This document shows, in pieces, positions 7,280 through 12,039 of a DNA stretch of 12,039 bases. The notes beneath the pieces are model-generated. The model did not search any database and had not been told where the DNA came from. It saw only the letters and a list, made by a program, of their open reading frames with translations. Both the position numbers and the translations under genes were made by a program. Source of the stretch: CAZRKC01 sp964600665 (lineage in GTDB: Bacteria; Bacillota; SLNR01); contig CAZRKC010000048.1 of the NCBI GenBank assembly GCA_964600665.1, forward strand, positions 1-12,039, in the 5' to 3' direction. Every line of letters begins with the position of its first letter. Positions within the stretch are counted from its first letter, which is position 1.

Positions 7280-8363
7280 TTCCACTTTCCCCCTCTACCA
7301 TAGACAAACGCTGTAAGAACTCATCAAACAAATATCCCGTATCATTTGGGCCGGGTGCTGCTTCTGGATGAAATTGGACTGTCACCACTGGACACTTTAA
7401 ATAAACCACACCTTCGACTGTCCCATCATTCATGCTTCGATGACTAATTCTCGCACAATCGGCACCTAACGATGTTTCCACAACAGCATACCCATGATTT
7501 TGTGATGTAATATAGGTTCGATCCTTTTCCACATCTTTAACAGGATGGTTGCATCCTCGGTGGCCATATTTCAATGGGGCGGTATCTCCCCCTGCCGCAA
7601 GTGCAATCAATTGATGCCCGAGGCATATCCCAAGAATTGGTATCCCTATTTGCATCAGCTGCCTTATCGTTTCGATGGATTCTTGACAGTCCTTTGGATC
7701 CCCGGGGCCATTTGATAACACAATGCCTTGAGGCACAATGTCTAAAATATCCGCTGCTGTTGCGTTAGCCGGAAAAACAAAGACTTCACAGCCTCGCTTA
7801 AGTAAAGAGCGAACAATATTCTGCTTTAATCCATAATCAATCAGGGCAATTCGATAGCCTGAGCCTGGATAATGGATAATTTCTTTCGTGGTAACATGAT
7901 CAACCGGTTTATCAATTGAATATGATTGAATCGCGCCTAAATGTACCTCTATCGAAAACTCTTTTTCGGTGGATATGATCCCCCGAATTGGCCCTTTCTC
8001 TCGGATGATACGGGTAAGTTGTCTCGTATCGATTCCTTCGATGCCGATGATATGAAATCGTTGCAAATAGTCATTAAGTGTTTCGACAGAGCGCCAGTTA
8101 TTTGGATTTCGGCAAAGCTCTCTGACAATCAGTCCTTTTACTTGGGGAAATGCGGACTCCATATCTTCGGGATTGATTCCGTAATTGCCAATGAGTGGAT
8201 AAGTCATAGTGACTATCTGACCGTAATATGATGGGTCTGTTAACACCTCTTGATATCCCGTCATCCCGGTATTGAAAACCACCTGCCCAATTACTTCCCC
8301 CTCAGCCCCAAAGCTGTGCCCTTCAAAAATTGTGCCATCTTCCAATGCAAGAAATGCTTTCAT
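7263..8363 (-). CDS. carA: Carbamoyl phosphate synthase small (glutaminase) subunit
   Basis: CarA hydrolyses glutamine and passes the ammonia to CarB for carbamoyl phosphate synthesis in the cytoplasm. The 366-residue protein has the CPSase small-chain N-terminal domain (FNTGMTGYQEVLTDPSY at about 30-46). A class I glutamine amidotransferase domain follows: SNGPGDP at 217-223, nucleophile Cys247 in GICLGHQ, and the His332/Glu334 pair in FHPEAAPGP. All catalytic residues are present. The ATG at 8363 lies 15 bases after the pyrC stop, behind a GGGGG-rich ribosome binding site (AGGGGGCGAAGGG). The 3' end overlaps carB, which suggests translational coupling and balanced production of the two subunits. 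Its place in the pyr operon marks it as the pyrimidine-linked copy; a separate arginine-linked copy elsewhere is possible. Confidence 0.97.
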   Translation of the reverse strand: MKAFLALEDGTIFEGHSFGAEGEVIGQVVFNTGMTGYQEVLTDPSYYGQIVTMTYPLIGNYGINPEDMESAFPQVKGLIVRELCRNPNNWRSVETLNDYLQRFHIIGIEGIDTRQLTRIIREKGPIRGIISTEKEFSIEVHLGAIQSYSIDKPVDHVTTKEIIHYPGSGYRIALIDYGLKQNIVRSLLKRGCEVFVFPANATAADILDIVPQGIVLSNGPGDPKDCQESIETIRQLMQIGIPILGICLGHQLIALAAGGDTAPLKYGHRGCNHPVKDVEKDRTYITSQNHGYAVVETSLGADCARISHRSMNDGTVEGVVYLKCPVVTVQFHPEAAPGPNDTGYLFDEFLQRLSMVEGESGNAKAK

Positions 8364-8378
8364 CCCTTCGCCCCCTGC

Positions 8379-9668
8379 TTATACAACTAAGTGTCCACAT
8401 TCAACGATAATTCTACCATTGACCATGACCGTTTCAATCTGCCCGTTGAGAGCCATGCCGTGGAAAGGTGAATTTTTGCTTTTCGATGCAAGTTGAAATC
8501 GATCTACGATATACGTTTGATTTAAGTCCGCAATGGTAATATCGGCAGGGACACCCGCTTTAATAATCCCTCCTTGAATTCCTAATAGCGCTGCTGGGCG
8601 AGTACTCATTCTATCCACTAATTCATGAAGATCTAGATGGCCGGGTTTAACAAGATTTGTATAACTTAAAGGAAATGCAGTTTCGAAGCCAACCATTCCA
8701 TTAGCCGCAAGATTAAACTCAACATTCTTTTCATCTTCATGGTGAGGCGCATGATCTGTAGCAATCACATCAATGGTTCCATCTTTTAACCCTTCAATTA
8801 TCTCCTTTACATCACAAGCGGTTCTGAGGGGAGGATTGACCTTCCCTAATGTGTTAAACTCCTGACAAACTTCCTCCGTTATTGAAAAGAAATGAGGACA
8901 AGTTTCTGCAGTGACTCTAACGCCCCTGGCTTTTGCATGTCTGACAATGTCCACACCTAATCCAGTGCTAATATGTGCGATATGAACGGGGACTCCTAAA
9001 TACTCAGACAATACAACTTCACGCGCAACCATCACCTCTTCAGCGGCAGCTGGAATCCCTTTAAGCCCAAGCGCAGTTGATACCACCCCTTCATTCATGA
9101 CCCCATCTTCTGCAATATCCATGTCTTCACAATGAGAAATAACAGGCGATCCTAACGATGCCGCATAAATCATTGCCTTTTTCATTAAACCAGCGCTCCT
9201 TACAGGTTTACCATCATCTGAAAAGGCTACTGCCCCTGCTTCCTTCATCAATCCCATTTCAGCTAGCTCTTCACCTTTCTCTCCTTTTGAAATCGCACCG
9301 ATTGGGTAGACTCGGACAACCCCAACTTCTTTAGCCTTGGCGATGACATATGAAACAACCACTTTGTTATCGATTACGGGAATTGTATTTGGCATACATG
9401 CAATGGATGTGAAACCACCTAATGCTGCACTGCGAGTTCCAGACTGAATATCTTCTTTATACTCCAGTCCAGGATCTCTCAAATGGCAATGTGCATCGAC
9501 TAATCCTGGCATGACGATCTTATCCTTCGCATCAATCACATGTGCATCCTGCACGGATATGGATGGAGCTAACTCAACGATTTTACCATCATCCACCAAA
9601 ACATCCAACATTCCTGAAATCCCGCTCCGACTATTGATAACATGCCCGTCTTTTATCAATATTTTCAT
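8379..9668 (-). CDS. pyrC: Dihydroorotase
   Basis: This amidohydrolase cyclises N-carbamoyl-aspartate to dihydroorotate, the third step of UMP synthesis. The 429-residue product has the size of Gram-positive (type I) enzymes such as B. subtilis PyrC. Metal-site residues are visible: His60 and His62 in VDAHCHLRDPG, an Asp pair in AFSDDGKPV (151-152), His179 in SHCEDMD, His232 in AHISTG, and Asp305 in ATDHAPHH. The start is the ATG at 9668. A GGGGGGAG ribosome binding site lies in the last codons of pyrB, and only one base separates the pyrB stop from this ATG. The frame stays open a further 99 bases upstream, but that part runs through pyrB and adds no family sequence. The gene is followed after 15 bases by carA. 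Confidence 0.97.
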   Translation of the reverse strand: MKILIKDGHVINSRSGISGMLDVLVDDGKIVELAPSISVQDAHVIDAKDKIVMPGLVDAHCHLRDPGLEYKEDIQSGTRSAALGGFTSIACMPNTIPVIDNKVVVSYVIAKAKEVGVVRVYPIGAISKGEKGEELAEMGLMKEAGAVAFSDDGKPVRSAGLMKKAMIYAASLGSPVISHCEDMDIAEDGVMNEGVVSTALGLKGIPAAAEEVMVAREVVLSEYLGVPVHIAHISTGLGVDIVRHAKARGVRVTAETCPHFFSITEEVCQEFNTLGKVNPPLRTACDVKEIIEGLKDGTIDVIATDHAPHHEDEKNVEFNLAANGMVGFETAFPLSYTNLVKPGHLDLHELVDRMSTRPAALLGIQGGIIKAGVPADITIADLNQTYIVDRFQLASKSKNSPFHGMALNGQIETVMVNGRIIVECGHLVV

Positions 9669-9669
9669 A

Positions 9670-10584
9670 TTACTCTCCCCCCACAATCTTCTGCAAAATC
9701 GCCATTCGCACAGAAACTCCATGTAATACTTGCAGCGAAATACATGATTCTGGTGAATCCGCCACAAGGCTGTTTAATTCAACCCCCCGATTCATGGGTC
9801 CAGGGTGCAACACAATATATGTCCCAGAAGGGGGAAGCCAATCCAACCGCAACCCGTACAGCTGACTATACTCGGAAAGAGATGGAAAGAGGCCATTGGT
9901 TTGACGCTCTGTTTGGACTCTTAACGCCATCACAACTTGTGCATCCTTCACTGCATCCCGAATATTGGGGCATACATATAAGCCCTTAGTTTCGAACATA
10001 TTCGGAATCAGTGTTGCTGGTCCCGCAATACAAACATTTGCACCCATCTTAGTCAATCCCCAAATATTACTTCGTGCCACACGGCTATGGAGAATGTCCC
10101 CAATTATCGCAACTTTAATACCCGTAAGGGTGCCGAAATGTTGCTGAATCGTAAGCATATCCAAAAGTGCTTGAGTTGGATGCTCGTTCATACCATCTCC
10201 TGCATTGATCACGGGAATATTGACATGCCTTGCCAAATAATGTGGTGCCCCTGAACATGGATGCCGTATTACAATGGCATCTACTCCCATCATTTCGATC
10301 GTCTTGCCGGTATCTCGTAAAGATTCCCCTTTTGCCACACTGCTGCTAGCCGTAGCTATGTTCGCAACGACTCCTCCAAGATATTTGCCAGCCAGTTCGA
10401 AGGAGAGGCGAGTACGTGTACTATTCTCATAGAAGAGTGTGACAACACTTTTACCTTTTAAAATGTCGTGTTGCTTCGAACCCATTAGTAAGTTTTGCTT
10501 CCATTTCTGTGCCTTTAAGATGATTTCCGCGATATCATTGACAGGCACATTTTTTAGCCCGAGAAGGCCGTTCTCAATACCCAT
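9670..10584 (-). CDS. pyrB: Aspartate carbamoyltransferase catalytic subunit
   Basis: PyrB condenses carbamoyl phosphate with aspartate, the committed step of pyrimidine synthesis. The 304-residue protein has the carbamoyl-phosphate motif FYENSTRTRLSFE (STRTR at 55-59), and Ser82 and Lys85 in SSVAKGES for the shared active site. RHPCSGAP follows at 107-114, then NAGDGMNEHPTQALLD. The aspartate-side residues are in LRVQTER (221-227) and HPGPMNRG (260-267). The length and the lack of a pyrI gene next to it fit the unregulated trimeric Bacillus-type enzyme. The ATG at 10584 follows GGGGGTGAGG by four bases. As first gene of the operon it sits directly behind a PyrR-type attenuator, so its transcription should fall when UMP or UTP is plentiful. 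Confidence 0.97.
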   Translation of the reverse strand: MGIENGLLGLKNVPVNDIAEIILKAQKWKQNLLMGSKQHDILKGKSVVTLFYENSTRTRLSFELAGKYLGGVVANIATASSSVAKGESLRDTGKTIEMMGVDAIVIRHPCSGAPHYLARHVNIPVINAGDGMNEHPTQALLDMLTIQQHFGTLTGIKVAIIGDILHSRVARSNIWGLTKMGANVCIAGPATLIPNMFETKGLYVCPNIRDAVKDAQVVMALRVQTERQTNGLFPSLSEYSQLYGLRLDWLPPSGTYIVLHPGPMNRGVELNSLVADSPESCISLQVLHGVSVRMAILQKIVGGE

Positions 10585-10601
10585 TTGTCCTCACCCCCAA
10601 C

Positions 10602-10632
10602 AAAAAAACTTCTGCCCGAAGCAAGAAGTTTT
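10602..10632 (-). terminator. Attenuator terminator in the pyr leader
   Basis: On the minus strand AAAACTTC pairs with GAAGTTTT, then after one bulged T, TGC pairs with GCA around a five-base loop. Seven T residues run through the 3' side. It lies between the PyrR binding loop and the pyrB ribosome binding site, where premature termination would block the whole operon. Confidence 0.88.
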
Positions 10633-10644
10633 GTACAACGTAAT

Positions 10645-10662
10645 GCAGATCATCGGATCTGC
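10645..10662 (-). other. Leader hairpin between PyrR loop and terminator
   Basis: GCAGATC and GATCTGC form a perfect seven-base-pair stem around CGAT. It lies between the PyrR binding loop and the attenuator terminator and is probably part of the alternative leader folding. I did not resolve the competing antiterminator pairing. Confidence 0.5.
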
Positions 10663-10671
10663 TGATATGAT

Positions 10672-10703
10672 ACCCTTCCAGCCTCACGGGACTAATTAAA
10701 GGT
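10672..10703 (-). promoter_or_regulatory. PyrR binding loop (anti-antiterminator) of the pyr operon
   Basis: The leader RNA contains AGTCCCGTGAGGCT, which matches the conserved PyrR site. AGUC and GGCU form the upper stem and CCGUGA is the CNGNGA hexaloop. A lower stem of ACCTTT with AAGGGT closes the structure. In Bacillus, PyrR with bound UMP or UTP stabilises this hairpin and lets the downstream terminator form. The regulator gene pyrR is not in this window. Confidence 0.9.
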
Positions 10704-10718
10704 TATATTGTTAAAACA

Positions 10719-10747
10719 ATACTATCATACAAAGAATTTGTTGTCTA
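10719..10747 (-). promoter_or_regulatory. Promoter of the pyr operon
   Basis: On the minus strand TAGACA (10742-10747) and TAGTAT (10719-10724) are separated by 17 bases, a good sigma-A pair. Transcription would start near 10712 and produce a leader of about 130 bases that includes the whole attenuator. Confidence 0.65.
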
Positions 10748-10761
10748 TACATATCGCTTCT

Positions 10762-10783
10762 TTATCCACATACTTTATCCACA
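10762..10783 (+). promoter_or_regulatory. Two tandem perfect DnaA boxes
   Basis: TTATCCACA occurs at 10762-10770 and again at 10775-10783. Both copies lie in a 13-base tandem repeat of CTTTATCCACATA. This is the exact consensus DnaA box. The pair sits 15 bases upstream of the pyr -35 element and about 85 bases before the divergent membrane-protein gene, so DnaA could act on either promoter. Confidence 0.7.
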
Positions 10784-10866
10784 TATCTGCCCATCCTTTC
10801 TTCTGCCTTGTAATTATGATATATTTGAATTAAAGAACATCATGATGATGATGCGAGGTGTTCGTG

Positions 10867-11322
10867 GTGACCATATTCCGCAATCGAAATTTCCATTATC
10901 TCTTAGCTATCACACTAGGTGGGTTCATATTATTAAACATAACATTCTTCGGTGCTTGGATGACTCATCGGGTTATCGATTTTATTCTGTCTCTAATTCG
11001 CCCTGATGGATTGATGGTTCCCCAATATCGCCACTTAATTTTCGCACTTCTAATTGGATTATTATCAATTTTCATTTTCCGTTCCCGTCTTCCATCGATT
11101 TACAAGGCAATTTATACAACTGTACCCACAGCCGTTTTATTCATTACAGTCGGCATCCTATTATACCGTGATCCTATTTCAGTATATGCTCTGAGCTTGC
11201 TTTTGTTTGTTGGCTTGATATTAATTATGTATCGTTTTAATCTTGAATGGATGTATTACTACGCCGTGATTATCATATCTTTAACCCTTTTAATCATGAA
11301 TTCCTTCGGTATGGAAATTTAA
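10867..11322 (+). CDS. Integral membrane protein of unknown function
   Basis: The product is about 151 residues, very hydrophobic, with four or five predicted membrane helices (about residues 11-31, 56-72, 87-100, 105-123 and 129-146). It has basic/aromatic loops such as FRSRLPSIYKAIY and no signal peptide or catalytic motif. I do not recognise the family. Three GTG codons compete for the start (10858, 10864, 10867); I chose 10867 because the GAGGTG ribosome binding site ends six bases before it, while the first GTG lies within that site. It is the only plus-strand gene in the window. It is transcribed away from the pyr operon and ends just before a strong terminator. The shared upstream region with the DnaA boxes is the only hint to its regulation. 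Confidence 0.75.
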   Translation: MTIFRNRNFHYLLAITLGGFILLNITFFGAWMTHRVIDFILSLIRPDGLMVPQYRHLIFALLIGLLSIFIFRSRLPSIYKAIYTTVPTAVLFITVGILLYRDPISVYALSLLLFVGLILIMYRFNLEWMYYYAVIIISLTLLIMNSFGMEI

Positions 11323-11343
11323 CCTTCAATTTCTAAAGTAAAC

Positions 11344-11375
11344 GCCGCCGGCTAATGCCGGCGGCAATTTTCTTT
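11344..11375 (+). terminator. Strong terminator, probably shared by convergent genes
   Basis: GCCGCCGGC at 11344-11352 and GCCGGCGGC at 11357-11365 form a perfect nine-base-pair stem with a TAAT loop. AATTTTCTTT follows on the plus strand and a poorer T-rich tract on the minus strand. It ends the membrane-protein gene and may also serve the convergent small gene. Confidence 0.85.
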
Positions 11376-11376
11376 G

Positions 11377-11526
11377 TTAGAATACATACCGAACAATCAG
11401 ATAAATCATTGTGGTATAGAATATGATGGCACCTGCCATGACAATAGGTTTACCTCATGTGAAACCAGGGATTTTCCGCCACAAAGGAAGGTTCTTCTTG
11501 TCGGCTGAACACTCATCCGAGCGCAT
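11377..11526 (-). pseudogene. Tiny single-helix membrane protein gene with in-frame TGA
   Basis: From the ATG at 11526, eight bases after AAAGGAG, the frame reads MRSDECSADKKNLPLWRKIP then GFT and hits TGA at 11455-11457. It continues in the same frame with GKPIVMAGAIIFYTTMIYL and IVRYVF before TAA at 11377-11379. Restoring the TGA to an Arg codon (CGA, one transition) would give a 49-residue protein with a charged N-terminal part and one membrane helix. The WRKIPGF(R)xGK pattern followed by a helix resembles short uncharacterised Bacillota proteins, from memory only. The strong ribosome binding site and the open frame on both sides of the stop argue for a recently inactivated gene, or for translation of just the 23-residue peptide. 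Confidence 0.55.
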
Positions 11527-11781
11527 GCATAACACTCCTTTCTTTTCAGTACAGTTATCTATTCTTTCTTCAAGTTGATATCCCTTTTGACAGATCTCCG
11601 AAAACAATGGAATTCTTTGCGGTTTTGGAATGAGACGGATCTGACCAAAAAAAGCGATAAGTTGAAATCATGCATGATATAGCCAAAAGATCATGAGCAT
11701 ATGCCTTCAGCAGTATGGTCCCAACAAATATTAAGGCATTATGCTATCCGATCAGCACAAGTCTAATTGAGAATTCTCGAA
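11527..11781. other. Intergenic region upstream of the broken small gene
   Basis: I see no coding frame or RNA gene here. It separates the broken small gene from the tRNA-Gly terminator and presumably carries the former promoter of the small gene, though I find no clear -35/-10 pair. Confidence 0.4.
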
Positions 11782-11813
11782 AATAAAATAAAACCGGACA
11801 TCTAGCCCGGTTA
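11782..11813 (-). terminator. Intrinsic terminator after tRNA-Gly
   Basis: On the minus strand ACCGGGC pairs with GTCCGGT (one G-T pair) around TAGAT, followed by a T-rich TTTATTTTATTTT tract. It begins about six bases after the CCA end of tRNA-Gly. Confidence 0.8.
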
Positions 11814-11818
11814 TAAAC

Positions 11819-11893
11819 TGGAGCGGAAGACGGGATTCGAACCCGCGACCCTCGGCTTGGGAAGCCGATATTCTACCGCTGAACTACTTCCGC
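11819..11893 (-). tRNA. tRNA-Gly(CCC)
   Basis: The complete tRNA is 75 nt with encoded CCA. Acceptor GCGGAAG pairs with CTTCCGC. The D-arm contains AGTTCAGCGGTAGAAT. The anticodon stem TCGGC/GCCGA encloses TTCCCAA, giving anticodon CCC (reads GGG, Gly). The T-arm is CGGGTTCGAATCCCG. It has its own promoter and terminator. Confidence 0.95.
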
Positions 11894-11910
11894 ATCATGA
11901 CTGCAAACTC

Positions 11911-11939
11911 ATTATATTTTTCCTGCTCCAGTTTGTCAA
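11911..11939 (-). promoter_or_regulatory. Perfect-consensus promoter of tRNA-Gly
   Basis: On the minus strand TTGACA (11934-11939) and TATAAT (11911-11916) are both exact consensus and are separated by the optimal 17 bases. The -10 lies 17 bases before the mature tRNA 5' end. Confidence 0.9.
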
Positions 11940-11953
11940 TATTGGATTGAAAC

Positions 11954-11980
11954 AGAAAACCACCGGCTAGGTGGTTTCAG
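11954..11980 (-). terminator. Intrinsic terminator after tRNA-Phe
   Basis: On the minus strand AAACCACC pairs with GGTGGTTT around a five-base loop, followed by T and CTGTTTC. It lies eight bases after the CCA end of tRNA-Phe, so the two tRNA genes appear to be separate transcription units. Confidence 0.75.
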
Positions 11981-11985
11981 AAACA

Positions 11986-12039
11986 TGGTGCCGCAGGCCA
12001 GAATTGAACTGGCGACACGAGGATTTTCAGTCCTCTGCT
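11986..12039 (-). tRNA. tRNA-Phe(GAA), 5' part beyond the window
   Basis: The visible part runs from the D-arm end to the encoded CCA. The anticodon stem GAGGA/TCCTC encloses CTGAAAA, giving anticodon GAA (Phe). The T-arm is GCCAG-TTCAATT-CTGGC and the 3' acceptor strand is CTGCGGC plus ACCA. The acceptor 5' strand and most of the D-arm lie past the right edge. Confidence 0.9.

Noticed and set aside
9669..9767. Longer dihydroorotase start upstream of 9668
   Set aside because: The extension lies inside pyrB in another frame and carries no family sequence; the ATG at 9668 has a clear ribosome binding site and matches the family start.

Overview
The window reads as a low-GC Gram-positive (Bacillota) chromosome. 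The main evidence is a pyrimidine operon led by a PyrR-type transcription attenuator, tRNA genes with encoded CCA ends, strong GGAGG-type ribosome binding sites, and an RHS/YD-repeat fragment of the kind common in Bacilli and Clostridia. A Paenibacillaceae-like or Alicyclobacillaceae-like host is plausible, but I cannot fix the genus from the sequence. Nearly everything is on the minus strand.

Right to left (direction of most transcription): the right edge (11782-12039) holds a partial tRNA-Phe(GAA) and a complete tRNA-Gly(CCC). Each has its own terminator, and the Gly gene has a perfect TTGACA-17-TATAAT promoter. Next is a tiny membrane-protein gene broken by an in-frame TGA (11377-11526). 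It converges on a plus-strand membrane protein of unknown function (10867-11322), and the two share a strong hairpin terminator. The divergent region before the pyr operon contains two perfect DnaA boxes in tandem, then the pyr promoter, the PyrR binding loop and the attenuator terminator.

The operon is pyrB-pyrC-carA-carB (10584 to 4061), with overlapping or nearly abutting genes. It encodes the first three steps of de novo UMP synthesis: carbamoyl phosphate synthetase (carA/carB), aspartate carbamoyltransferase and dihydroorotase. The genes that usually flank it in Bacillus (pyrR and pyrP before, pyrK, pyrD, pyrF and pyrE after) are absent from the window. The operon is followed directly by tRNA-Thr(CGT).

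The left third (1-3800) looks like a decayed accessory island beside that tRNA gene. It contains a degenerate tRNA-Ala-like sequence, a short glycine-rich fragment resembling a pretoxin region, and a small two-helix membrane protein. A membrane-anchored protein with a clear internal duplication follows. Last come the 3' end of an RHS polymorphic-toxin gene (truncated and frameshifted) carrying an unrecognised C-terminal domain, and a small membrane protein directly behind it that could be its immunity partner. The arrangement fits an orphan RHS C-terminal tip plus immunity cassettes whose main RHS gene is gone or lies elsewhere; this is inference.
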